A stretch of DNA of 17,719 nt from JANWHZ01 sp035545555 (GCA_035545555.1 DASZYD010000036.1:1-17719), one strand, 5' to 3'. Counted from the first letter of the stretch, positions 1 through 7,410 are shown. Translations and numbers: made by a program. Notes: generated from the sequence alone by a model not told the origin.

Positions 1-12
1 CTCCCCTCTAAA

Positions 13-28
13 CGTGATCCCTATCACG
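13..28. repeat. 6-bp inverted repeat abutting the large palindrome
   Basis: CGTGAT at 13-18 is exactly complementary to ATCACG at 23-28, with a 4-nt spacer. The right arm ends where the 38-bp palindrome (29-66) begins, so the two dyads sit back to back upstream of the VKOR gene. It could be a regulator half-site pair or a small hairpin. No T-run follows it, so it is not a typical terminator. Confidence 0.5.
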
Positions 29-66
29 GCATGCCCGTATCATACTGCAGTATGATACGGGCATGC
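29..66. promoter_or_regulatory. Perfect 38-bp palindrome covering the VKOR start codon
   Basis: All 38 positions are self-complementary about the point between bases 47 and 48. Both ends are GCATGC, and the right-hand copy contains the ATG start (63-65) of the VKOR gene. TATGAT at 51-56 could be a -10 box; transcription would then begin at or within a base or so of the ATG, giving a near-leaderless mRNA with the palindrome as operator. If transcription starts further upstream, the RNA would fold into a very stable hairpin hiding the start codon and leaving no visible Shine-Dalgarno. The dyad is seen directly; both roles are inference. Confidence 0.75.
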
Positions 67-632
67 TCAAACAACGCACGGTCTACGGCTTCCTTATGGC
101 CGGCGGCTTGATTGGATCAATAGCATCCTTTTTAGAGACCATCGAATACCAAGCGTTGCTCAAAAATGCACACGCTCAATTAACCTGCAACCTCAACAGT
201 GTCTTCAGCTGCAGCAGCGTCCTTCATTCCTGGCAGAGTCGCATCTTCGGCTTCCCGAACAGTATGCTGCGCATGATATTCTTTACGACCATGTTTGCTG
301 CCGGCCTCGTTGGCCTGGCTGGGGGTACTATGCCGCCAAAACTGCGGCTCTGGCTACAGGGAGTTTCCCTGTTCTTTTTCTGCTTCGCCATGTGGTTCAT
401 GTGGCAGAGCACGTTCGTTATCCAATCACTGTGTATTCTTTGTCTGTTCTGCCTAGCCGGTCTCTTTACGATCAATTGGGCGTGGCTGCGCCTGAACGCC
501 GAACATCTTCCCGGCAGCCGGCAGGCACATCACGTGCTGAACGAAGCCATCCGACAGCATGGCGATACGTTTACGTGGCTCATCTTGGCGTTGCTTATCG
601 CCTTTGTGATGTTTATGAAGTTCTCGCATTAG
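63..632 (+). CDS. Vitamin K epoxide reductase (VKOR) family membrane oxidoreductase
   Basis: 189 aa and polytopic. Bacterial VKORs sit in the membrane, reoxidise a DsbA-like thioredoxin-fold partner and pass the electrons to quinone, so they drive disulfide formation in exported proteins. The family pattern is visible: a loop cysteine pair C42 and C50 with the same spacing as in human VKOR, an FGFPNS segment at 62-67, and the active-site pair C124-I-L-C127 inside a membrane helix. Hydrophobic helices lie near 9-28, 70-88, 97-118, 120-141 and 170-186. There is no fused thioredoxin domain, so a separate partner is expected; none is visible here. The ATG at 63 has no Shine-Dalgarno and lies in a palindrome; the next in-frame ATG (96) would cut into the first helix. 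Family assignment is firm, start fairly firm. Confidence 0.9.
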   Translation: MLKQRTVYGFLMAGGLIGSIASFLETIEYQALLKNAHAQLTCNLNSVFSCSSVLHSWQSRIFGFPNSMLRMIFFTTMFAAGLVGLAGGTMPPKLRLWLQGVSLFFFCFAMWFMWQSTFVIQSLCILCLFCLAGLFTINWAWLRLNAEHLPGSRQAHHVLNEAIRQHGDTFTWLILALLIAFVMFMKFSH

Positions 633-720
633 TAGCAGATCCTGTGTTAGTTTAACGACCGTTTAATACGGGAGTGGTTTGCTAGTTGGTAGACAGTAGC
701 ACAGCAAAGGAGTGGTAGCT

Positions 721-1320
721 ATGCCGACAAAAACAGCAAAAGAAGATAAGAGACACAGCAACAGAAAGAAAATGGCAGCCTGGGCACCATGGACAGTGGC
801 CGGCGTACTGGCAGTGCTGCTGATTGTTGCCTGGTGGTCGCCCATCACGAACGCGCTGAGCGATCTGTTTGGCTGGATCGGTGGTACGACTACCGCTAGC
901 AGCACGCCTGGGGAGCAGACCGCCGAGCGTACATCATCCGTAACCGTGACATCGACGCCCGGCGCCGGCCAAGGCAGCGATACCTCCAAGACAGTTTCTG
1001 TCGAGACCCCAACGACAACTGGGACGACCTCAAACACGACGAATACCACCGGCAACTCCTCAAACAGCGGCACGACCGGCAGCACTGGCGGTTCGGACAC
1101 TGCCACCGGCAGCCTTGCCAATTTCTATGCCGGCGTCAGTACCGGCCAAAGCGAAAACCAGCTCATTAGTCTCGCCGGCGGTGCGCCGGACAACTGCACC
1201 ACGGTCGATGTCGCCATACTCGGCACCCAGCAGGTCTGTACTTGGGCAGATAACAGCGGCAGCGTGGTGGTGACCCTTTTGAACGGCCAGGTTATTGCCA
1301 AGCAGCGCGTTGCGCTATAG
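721..1320 (+). CDS. Membrane-anchored protein with Ser/Thr/Gly linker and small C-terminal domain
   Basis: 199 aa, function unknown. A basic N-terminus (about 1-20) precedes one membrane helix (about 22-41, WTVAGVLAVLLIVAWW), so the bulk is predicted outside the cell. Residues about 55-130 are a low-complexity Thr/Ser/Gly/Asn linker. The last ~65 residues form a compact domain with two cysteines (DNCTTV and QQVCTW). Its layout, a helix then 'GGAPDNC', an aromatic strand and 'VVVTLLNGQVIAKQR', resembles the SmpA/BLIP-like fold. That comparison is by eye only. The ATG at 721 is chosen because AAAGGAG at 706-712 precedes it by 8 nt; the in-frame GTG at 712 overlaps that Shine-Dalgarno. It is followed after 8 nt by the next gene, suggesting an operon. 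The cysteine pair could be a VKOR-pathway substrate. Confidence 0.75.
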   Translation: MPTKTAKEDKRHSNRKKMAAWAPWTVAGVLAVLLIVAWWSPITNALSDLFGWIGGTTTASSTPGEQTAERTSSVTVTSTPGAGQGSDTSKTVSVETPTTTGTTSNTTNTTGNSSNSGTTGSTGGSDTATGSLANFYAGVSTGQSENQLISLAGGAPDNCTTVDVAILGTQQVCTWADNSGSVVVTLLNGQVIAKQRVAL

Positions 1321-1328
1321 AGAGCAGG

Positions 1329-1724
1329 ATGGACGACAACAAGGCAGCCGTAGCCACGCACCGGCATAAGCGTCGGCTGCGGTTATGGCTGCCTCTGTTC
1401 ATAGTCATCCTCGCCATTGCGGTCGGAGCAAACATCATACTGTTTGTGAAATACCGCGCCGCGGTCAGCACCAACCCGGTCTCCCAGCAGCGGGAGCTGC
1501 AGGCGGCCGTTGCGCATATTGCCGTAGTGCCGCATGAGACACCGGTCGTCTCCACGGTCGCCGACAAGCAGAAGCTCAACAATCCGGCGCTGGCGGCGGT
1601 CGTGCAAAACGGCGACAAAATATTGATCTACGGCCAGGCGAAGCGGCTGATCGTCTACCGGCCGTCAGTCCATAAGATCGTCACTATGCTTACCATCCAG
1701 GATGCGCCCGCGGGCGCATCCTAA
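1329..1724 (+). CDS. Short single-pass membrane protein, CPR-type conserved hypothetical
   Basis: 131 aa. A basic stretch (HRHKRRLRLW) leads into one membrane helix (about 19-41), then a Q/A-rich helical segment and a small globular part. The globular part has the order ETP..., NPALAAVVQNGDKILIYG and RLIVYRPSVHKIV. I recall proteins with this order (an ETPxVxTV stretch, then NGDKxLIY, then a YRPS motif) as frequent in Saccharibacteria and other Patescibacteria genomes, always of unknown function; that is memory, not a search. It begins 8 nt after the preceding stop with a modest AGCAGG Shine-Dalgarno, so it is probably cotranscribed with it. Its final codons form half of a 24-bp palindrome at the convergent junction. 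Confidence 0.75.
   Translation: MDDNKAAVATHRHKRRLRLWLPLFIVILAIAVGANIILFVKYRAAVSTNPVSQQRELQAAVAHIAVVPHETPVVSTVADKQKLNNPALAAVVQNGDKILIYGQAKRLIVYRPSVHKIVTMLTIQDAPAGAS
1699..1722. repeat. 24-bp perfect palindrome at a convergent gene junction
   Basis: Every base from 1699 to 1722 pairs with its mirror position; the centre is CCCGCGGG. It overlaps the last codons and stop of the plus-strand gene and lies 8 nt beyond the stop of the minus-strand fibre gene. The position suits a transcription-stopping hairpin for both directions. Neither strand has a T-run after the stem (AAAACCGG on plus, GGATGG on minus), so it is not a textbook intrinsic terminator. Confidence 0.6.
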
Positions 1725-1730
1725 AACCGG

Positions 1731-4049
1731 TTACTCCGTAGCGGTGTATTCGATCGTCACCAAAAAGCCGGTGAGCGATACTCCCAGGAGAGGCTGCTGG
1801 TATTCAAACGCGTACGTGTCCCCCGCGTTAAAGCTGGCGCCGCCTGACACGCTGGGCGACTCAGTCGTAAAGGCGCTGATGCTCACATTCGCTAGTGACT
1901 GTGCCGCCACCGTTGCCGCCGGCGCGGTTAGCCGTTGCACCGAAAGCGTGCCCCCAGTACTACCAACGCTCAGGCTGGCACCGTTGGTGAATGTCACTTT
2001 GGTAATAGTGCCGGCCGTCGGCGCCACGAAGATCGGCACCTCCAGGGTGCCGCCCAGCGCGGCGGCGATGTTGCCGATCTGTACCGAAACGGTATGTTTC
2101 GTCGCGGCAGTAGAAAGCTTGGTCAGGCTGACGGCACCGCTGGCGATCTGGCTCGCGCCAACCGCTCCCGCGGCGATGTTGCCGGCGGTAATCGTCCCGG
2201 CAGCTATAGTAGCGCCAGTTACGGCACCGGCGGCCAGCTGGACCGTACCGACCGCACCGGCGGCAATAAGCGTACTGGTAATCGCCCCTGTGGCAATTGC
2301 ATTGGTGGTCACCGCCCCTGAGGCCAGCAGACTGCTTGTAATGGCACTACCGGCGATGTTGGCAGTACCTACTGCCCCGCTTGCCAACAAAGCAGTAGTG
2401 ACGGCACCGTTCGCTATATCGGCTGTCGTGATAGCCGCGGCCATGATCTTTGCACTCGTGATGGCGTCGCCGGCTAGTTGTGCCGTGCCAACGGCACCGT
2501 CAGCAAGCGCGGCGGACGTGACAGAACCGTTCGCCAGCAGCGCGGCCGTGATCGAGCCGTCAGCCAGGTTAGCCGTGCCGATAGTGGCCAGGCCAATGTC
2601 GGTACCGGTTATAGTGCCGTCGGCGATTGCATCAGCAGTAACGGATCCAACGGCCAACAGCCCCGCCGTTATGGCATGCGCCGCGATGGTATCGGCAGTC
2701 ACCGCACCGTTCGCCAGCAGCGCCGTGGTAATGCTGGCGGTAGCGATATTGGCGGTCTGCACCGCATTCGCAGCCAGCAGACTATTTGTAATAGCCGCCG
2801 GTGCTATCTCGGCAGTCGTGACAGCGCTGTCAGCCAACAATGTGCTAGTAATCGCGCCTGGTGCAATGGCGGTCGTCGTAACTGCTTGTGCAGCCAGCAG
2901 ATCAGCTGTGATAGCACCGGGAGCGATCTGGAGGGTGCCAACAGCAGCATCTGCCAGCTGCGCAGCACCGACAGCATTGTCTGCAATGAGCGCGCTACTA
3001 ATAGCACGATCCGGAATGGCCCCGGCGGTGATGGCGCCCGTGGCAATACGGTCGGCCGTAATTGCTCCGACGGCGATATTAGCCGTCTGCACGGCTCCGG
3101 TTGCCAATAAAGCGTGCGTGATAGCACCAGCCGCAATATCGGCAGTATCGAGAGATCCGGCCAGCACTTTTGCGCCGGTCACCGCGTTGTCGGCTAGCTG
3201 CGCCGTCGTAACAGCCCCGGCAGCGATAAGATTGCCCGTAATGGCTTTATCAGCAATGCTGCCGGTGGTAACGGCTCCGCTGAGAATATTCGACCCGTCG
3301 ACCGCATCACTGGCCAGCAGCGCATGCGTGATGGCGGCCGGTGCGATATTGGCCGTCTGAACTGCCCCTGTGGCGATGTTGCCGCCCAGCACGCTGCCGA
3401 GAGCCAGAGCACCCGTGCCGACGGATCCCGGTGCCAACAGCGGCCCGGTGATCGCACCCGCCGCTATGTTGGCTGTCTGCACTGCACCGGCCGCCAGCTG
3501 TGCGCCCGTAATGGACCCCAGCGGCACGATACCACCGGAGCTGACCAGGGCCGCCAGTGACGGCGACAAATCACTCAGCTGGATATTACCGTTTAGCACC
3601 GGCAGCGCCTGCAACGATTGCACGTCTGTCAGCAGCGTGTTCACGCCCAAGCTATCCGTTAATGATGCCAGATCCAGGCTGAGATGCACGTTACCCAGCA
3701 ACCAGTGCAGTACTGAGGGGTCAAGCTGCTGCACCGTAATGGTGCTGGGCGCAATGTCCGTGGCGGTGATACTGGCCGGCGTAATGGGCATCACCTGTGC
3801 GCTGGAGATAGATACGCTGGGCGCCGCAACCTGCGCTGCCTGACGCTGGAACGTCAGGTTATTGACCAGCGTATCTTTGAGCGACTGGCTGGCTGCAGGG
3901 ATAGCAGCCTGCAGCGCGTGCAGCCGGCTGGCCATAAAGACCCACGATACCGCCAAGCCGAACAACACCGTAAAGCTCAATGCCGCTACGTACCACAAGG
4001 TCCGCTTGGCCGATCGCTCGCCTATGTCGCTCATCTCCGCCTGAAGCAT
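1731..4049 (-). CDS. Membrane-anchored fibre: 47 decapeptide repeats with jelly-roll-like tip
   Basis: 772 aa from the ATG at 4049, or 767 aa from the ATG at 4034, which has GGCGGAG directly before it; the start is unsettled. Residues 1-18 are polar and basic, and a membrane helix follows (about 19-40), so the rest should be outside. Residues 41-177 contain a helical stretch and an S/T/L-rich neck. Residues 178-647 are exactly 47 ten-residue repeats without one insertion or deletion, consensus x-[AS]-[IV]-T-x-x-x-[IL]-A-x. Residues 648-772 are beta-rich (IGNIAAALGGTLEVPIFVAP, AGTITKVTFTNG, FNAGDTYAFEY, FLVTIEYTATE) and resemble the C-terminal domains of phage tail fibres. The hydrophobic residue every five positions would fit a beta-helix or an intertwined beta fibre. 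Likely a surface stalk or adhesin; the partner is unknown. It follows the terpene synthase gene behind an intrinsic terminator. Confidence 0.8.
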   Translation of the reverse strand: MLQAEMSDIGERSAKRTLWYVAALSFTVLFGLAVSWVFMASRLHALQAAIPAASQSLKDTLVNNLTFQRQAAQVAAPSVSISSAQVMPITPASITATDIAPSTITVQQLDPSVLHWLLGNVHLSLDLASLTDSLGVNTLLTDVQSLQALPVLNGNIQLSDLSPSLAALVSSGGIVPLGSITGAQLAAGAVQTANIAAGAITGPLLAPGSVGTGALALGSVLGGNIATGAVQTANIAPAAITHALLASDAVDGSNILSGAVTTGSIADKAITGNLIAAGAVTTAQLADNAVTGAKVLAGSLDTADIAAGAITHALLATGAVQTANIAVGAITADRIATGAITAGAIPDRAISSALIADNAVGAAQLADAAVGTLQIAPGAITADLLAAQAVTTTAIAPGAITSTLLADSAVTTAEIAPAAITNSLLAANAVQTANIATASITTALLANGAVTADTIAAHAITAGLLAVGSVTADAIADGTITGTDIGLATIGTANLADGSITAALLANGSVTSAALADGAVGTAQLAGDAITSAKIMAAAITTADIANGAVTTALLASGAVGTANIAGSAITSSLLASGAVTTNAIATGAITSTLIAAGAVGTVQLAAGAVTGATIAAGTITAGNIAAGAVGASQIASGAVSLTKLSTAATKHTVSVQIGNIAAALGGTLEVPIFVAPTAGTITKVTFTNGASLSVGSTGGTLSVQRLTAPAATVAAQSLANVSISAFTTESPSVSGGASFNAGDTYAFEYQQPLLGVSLTGFLVTIEYTATE
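2109..3518 (-). repeat. 47 tandem degenerate 30-bp units encoding decapeptides
   Basis: The segment is exactly 1410 nt, 47 units of 30 nt, running from GSITGAQLAA (first unit) to GAVSLTKLST (last). Units alternate loosely between types ending NIA and LLA; 'GAVQTANIA' recurs in several places and 'AAITHALLA'/'GAITHALLA' recurs too. The protein pattern is tighter than the DNA pattern, so the array looks old and held by selection on the protein, not recently amplified. Confidence 0.9.
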
Positions 4050-4063
4050 AACCGGAGGAGATT

Positions 4064-4098
4064 AAAAAGCCGTGAAGCCCTGCGGCGGCCTCACGACC
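4064..4098 (-). terminator. Rho-independent terminator after the terpene synthase gene
   Basis: Read on the minus strand, the arm at 4098-4087 pairs with the arm at 4079-4068 around a 7-nt loop. The core is GTGAGGCC against GGCTTCAC with one G-T pair, and the stem extends outward by more pairs including G-T. TTTTT at 4068-4064 follows. The terpene synthase stop (4091-4093) lies in the first arm. The fibre gene starts only 15-30 nt downstream of the T-run, so it needs read-through or its own promoter inside the preceding gene; TTTAAT at the end of the T-run is a weak -10 candidate. Confidence 0.7.
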
Positions 4099-6022
4099 AA
4101 TGCGTGATAAAATCCATGACTTGTTGCCGCTTGACCAGTACCTGCGCAGCACCCTGTTCGGGCTCATCCAGCAGTGCGAGCAGCGGTGCCGTATCCACGG
4201 CATCGCCGGCCGTACGGAGCGCCCGGCGGGCGGCGCGCACCTGCCGGGTAATCTGTGCACAAACGGGCACGACAGCCGCTTCCCACATACTGGCCTGCAG
4301 CGCTTCCTGTTCGGCGGCCAGATCTATACCGTCCTCCAGCGCCCGGTGCTGTGTGACTAACCAATGGCGTATCGCCGGCACAGCGGCGGCATTGCAATGG
4401 CCGTGCCGCAGATCCTCCTCCCAGTCGCGCGCATCATCGTGCAGCTGCCGGGCAATAAGATAGTGCCGGAAGAACTCGCGCAGCGCACGCATCACCGGCG
4501 CGTCTGCACCGTACCCCGCGGCATACAATACGCCCAGCGCGGCAATCGTATGCCCGAGCGACCGGTCGGCCAGCTGCCAGTAGGTGCCGTATTCCGGCAA
4601 TGATGAGAAATACACCCGCCCGTCCTGCAGCGTGCCGCGGCAATGGCAGATCTCCCACGTGTTGGCGGCATCGAGCCGGTCCATAATGCGCTGCACCTCT
4701 TCATGAAAGGCATCGTTGCCGGGCAGCAACGCGGCCAATGTCAGTATCAGCTGGCGCAGACAAACGGTCGCGCCCGGCAGTAGCGCCGGCTGACCCTCAC
4801 CGTCCAGAAAGTCATCATATATGGTATACGCTGCCCAGCCCCACAGGTTGGCGCCGGCCAGTTGGGTCAGCGTTGCCGTTGCAACTGCTGCATGCGTAGC
4901 CTGTGCCACGAGCCAGGGCAGCCCGATAATCTGCCGCTCATTCCCGCTGTGCAGGACGCGTTCCAGCACAAGGCCGGTTTGCGCGCGCAGATCGGCCCGG
5001 GGGAGCTCCGCCAGCCGCTGCTTCGCTGTCTGCACCACCGCTTCATAGTGAGCGTCGGAGGAGGCGGCCCGTGGCGCCGTCTGCGGCGCTGCCTGGTACA
5101 GGCTGAGTGCTTCAATGCAGAGGGCGGTGGTCAGCGCCGGGCTGCCGGCGTAGCGCGCGGCGCCGTCTACCGCCGGATCAAGGCAAAACGCCCGCGCCGG
5201 CCAGCTACCGTCATCCTGCTGCATACGCAGCAGCAGCTCTACGCCGGCTCTCAGGGCCACCGCCTCACCGCCTAAACGCGCCAGACTGCTGAGAATCAGC
5301 GCCAGCTGCAGCGGATTCGTCGCGGCCGCAGCGAAGCGGCCGAGGAGCTGCTGCTTGAGCGGTCGCACCCGCTTGCCCCGGTACCACCGGCTGATAAAAT
5401 ACAGCGGTGCCAGCGCATCGGGATAATAAGGTGACGCATACCGTGCCCGCCTGATACGGTCTTCCATGAGTGCCAGCACGCCGGGCACCGTCACACCTTG
5501 CAGCGACAGAAAATAGCCGACATTGGCGTTGACAGCCAGATCCACGTCTTGCCAGTGACCATCCGCCGCCGGGGCGACGAGCCACGTGCGGTAGGGGCCG
5601 CCGGGGCGGACTTCGGCCGCCATAAGCACATGCGCCAGACGTGCCAGCGCTTCGCCCGTTACCAATGTGGCATCATGCTGCCACAGGGCCGCGGCGGCGC
5701 AGAAGGTATCATCCAAATCGTCAGGATATGGCTGTTTGGCCGCCTGCTCGCTGTGCCGCGTCCAGTAATTGAACGACCAGTCAGGACTCTTTTGCGCCAG
5801 CAGGAACGTTGCCGCCCGCTGCCGCAGCGGTAGCAGCTCCGGCAGGCTGCTCGCGGTGACCGCCGCCAATATCGTGCTGGTGGCGAATGTCGCCGGCAAC
5901 GCCTGCGCGCGGGCGAAGTCGTCCGGCAGCGGGCTGGTATATGACACGAAGCGGCCGTCCGGCAATTGCTGCCGGGTGAGGTACGCCGCCGCGTCATGCA
6001 GGCCGGCAAGGATCGGCCTCAT
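4091..6022 (-). CDS. Two-domain terpene synthase-like protein (class II-like cyclase + class I isoprenoid synthase)
   Basis: 643 aa. The N-terminal ~380 residues look like the alpha/alpha-barrel fold of prenyltransferases and squalene-hopene cyclase relatives. They carry YPDDLDDTFCAAA at 99-111, in which D102-L-D-D105 matches the DxDD acid motif of class II terpene cyclases, and a QW-type repeat QQDDGSW at 268-274. A second DG-aromatic repeat (QQLPDGRF) is at 18-25. From about 385 on, the protein looks like a helical class I isoprenoid synthase: D403-D-F-L-D407 is a DDxxD metal-binding motif, and D529-D-A-R-D533 with following acidic residues is a second. The order (class II then class I) recalls bifunctional diterpene synthases, but both halves are shorter. 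Substrate and product cannot be read from sequence. Its ATG overlaps the kinase TGA (ATGA), so translation is probably coupled. No other isoprenoid genes are in the window. Confidence 0.75.
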   Translation of the reverse strand: MRPILAGLHDAAAYLTRQQLPDGRFVSYTSPLPDDFARAQALPATFATSTILAAVTASSLPELLPLRQRAATFLLAQKSPDWSFNYWTRHSEQAAKQPYPDDLDDTFCAAAALWQHDATLVTGEALARLAHVLMAAEVRPGGPYRTWLVAPAADGHWQDVDLAVNANVGYFLSLQGVTVPGVLALMEDRIRRARYASPYYPDALAPLYFISRWYRGKRVRPLKQQLLGRFAAAATNPLQLALILSSLARLGGEAVALRAGVELLLRMQQDDGSWPARAFCLDPAVDGAARYAGSPALTTALCIEALSLYQAAPQTAPRAASSDAHYEAVVQTAKQRLAELPRADLRAQTGLVLERVLHSGNERQIIGLPWLVAQATHAAVATATLTQLAGANLWGWAAYTIYDDFLDGEGQPALLPGATVCLRQLILTLAALLPGNDAFHEEVQRIMDRLDAANTWEICHCRGTLQDGRVYFSSLPEYGTYWQLADRSLGHTIAALGVLYAAGYGADAPVMRALREFFRHYLIARQLHDDARDWEEDLRHGHCNAAAVPAIRHWLVTQHRALEDGIDLAAEQEALQASMWEAAVVPVCAQITRQVRAARRALRTAGDAVDTAPLLALLDEPEQGAAQVLVKRQQVMDFITHWS

Positions 6023-7398
6023 GCCCGTGCCATCATTACCGTAAAACGGGTACCCGCCCGGGGGCTGCTGCTGGCAGTGATGGTGCCGTGAAACTCATCC
6101 TCAACAATCTGTTTGACGATAGCCAGGCCAAGTCCCAGGCTCTCGGGCGTGTACTTAGTGGTATAAAAGGCGTCGAAAATATGCGGCAGTTCGTGCGGCG
6201 GGATGCCGCTGCCATGATCAAGCACAACGACCATCGCCATAGCGCCGGCCGGCTTGAGCGTTACGTACACGACCTTGCGCCGCCGGTTATCGACGCCGTC
6301 ATAGGCATCAATCGCGTTCATAATAATATTGCAGACCACATGGCTGAATTGGATGCTGTTGCCGTGCAGCCGCAAACTGGGGGCAAGGTTCAGCTGCAGG
6401 CGCACGCCGTTAACGCGGGCGCGCGATTCCAGCAGCGGCAGAACCTGCCGGATCTCGTCAGCCGGGTTGAAGTCTCGCGCCTCCGGCCGCTGCTGCAGCT
6501 GGCGGCGGGCAGAGGCGACGTAGCGCTCCATCGCGGCCGTGCCGGCACGTGCCGCTTCCAGCAGATCGGACTTCTTGCGCTCGTTCAGCTGCTCCAGGCT
6601 GAGCGACACGGCCGTGAGCGGGCTGGCCAAGTCGTGGATGAGCGTGGCGCTGAGCCGGCCGAACGCCGCAAATTGCTGCATCTGCAGCATTTTTTCCAGT
6701 TGCGCCTGTTCCAGATCCTTCGTCCGTTCGCGCACCTTTACCTCCAGACTATTGCGTTCTTCCAGCAGGGCCGCTTCTGAATGGCGGGCACGCTGTAACG
6801 AGCGGGCAATATCGCGGTTTGCCAGCCAGGATACCAGGGCGATCAACCCCAGTGTAAGCGCATACACCACGCCGTCGACATAATGGCCGCGCTGCACCGC
6901 CAGCTCAGGCTCGGCGTGCAGGATTCCCTGCTGGTCGAGATAAATAATCCCCAGCAGCACGATGCCGGCTGCGGCGGCCGTCGCAAAGGCTTCAACCGTG
7001 CCGATCAGCACACCGGCAATCACCACGATCAGCCCATAGGTCAGCACCGCCTGCGATACCATGACCCCTTTCTGGATAAGCGGCACCGTGGTCACCAGAA
7101 AAAACATCGTCACAAAGATATGCGCCACCGGCTTGTACCAGCCGCACCTCGATGCAATATATAACGCCGTGAAGAGCCCGAATACCAGCGCCATCACGCC
7201 CGGTGCCGCGCCCTGGAAGGCTTCGCCGAGCGTCAACCGCTCATATAGTGTCGCGATGGTCGCTAACAGCGACAGCACCACCGCACCTGCCAGCAGGGTA
7301 TCGAGTATGAACTCCTGGCGGCGGCTGTCCTCAGTCGCCGCCAGTGGCTGGAACAACGCCCGGTAGGCAGCCTCAGATATCCGTGCCCGCCGTGCCAT
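6019..7398 (-). CDS. Sensor histidine kinase with six-TM N-terminal domain
   Basis: 459 aa. Six hydrophobic helices (near 32-50, 66-84, 92-108, 117-135, 137-154, 173-191) form the sensor part and leave only short outside loops, so it probably senses a membrane or small ligand. A coiled coil (about 196-240) follows. The kinase core is complete: H-box LIHDLASPLT with phospho-acceptor H255, N-box CNIIMNAIDAY (N357, N361), G1 LDHGSGIP (D394), F-box FDAFYTTK, and G2 GLGLAIVKQI (421-430). The natural partner is the response regulator encoded just upstream. The start (ATG 7398) lies 12 nt after the stop of the 37-aa peptide, with only a weak GGCGG ahead; its stop overlaps the terpene synthase ATG. 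The ligand is unknown. The sensor part is not one I can name. Confidence 0.88.
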   Translation of the reverse strand: MARRARISEAAYRALFQPLAATEDSRRQEFILDTLLAGAVVLSLLATIATLYERLTLGEAFQGAAPGVMALVFGLFTALYIASRCGWYKPVAHIFVTMFFLVTTVPLIQKGVMVSQAVLTYGLIVVIAGVLIGTVEAFATAAAAGIVLLGIIYLDQQGILHAEPELAVQRGHYVDGVVYALTLGLIALVSWLANRDIARSLQRARHSEAALLEERNSLEVKVRERTKDLEQAQLEKMLQMQQFAAFGRLSATLIHDLASPLTAVSLSLEQLNERKKSDLLEAARAGTAAMERYVASARRQLQQRPEARDFNPADEIRQVLPLLESRARVNGVRLQLNLAPSLRLHGNSIQFSHVVCNIIMNAIDAYDGVDNRRRKVVYVTLKPAGAMAMVVVLDHGSGIPPHELPHIFDAFYTTKYTPESLGLGLAIVKQIVEDEFHGTITASSSPRAGTRFTVMMARA

Positions 7399-7410
7399 GG
7401 CGATATCCGC

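Noticed and set aside
1699..1722. Canonical bidirectional intrinsic terminator
   Set aside because: The palindrome is perfect but no T-run follows on either strand, so it is listed as a palindrome only.
1702..3360. Long plus-strand ORF of 552 codons antisense to the fibre gene
   Set aside because: It mirrors the 30-bp repeats of the real gene; its own product is an Ala/Val/Pro-rich periodic shadow with no domain. The minus-strand product has an anchor, exact decapeptides and a tip domain.
2109..3518. CRISPR array
   Set aside because: The 30-bp periodicity is in-frame coding repeats without spacers and with degenerate DNA units.
6088..6780. Plus-strand ORF of 230 codons antisense to the histidine kinase
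   Set aside because: The minus strand here encodes the unmistakable H, N, G1 and G2 kinase boxes.
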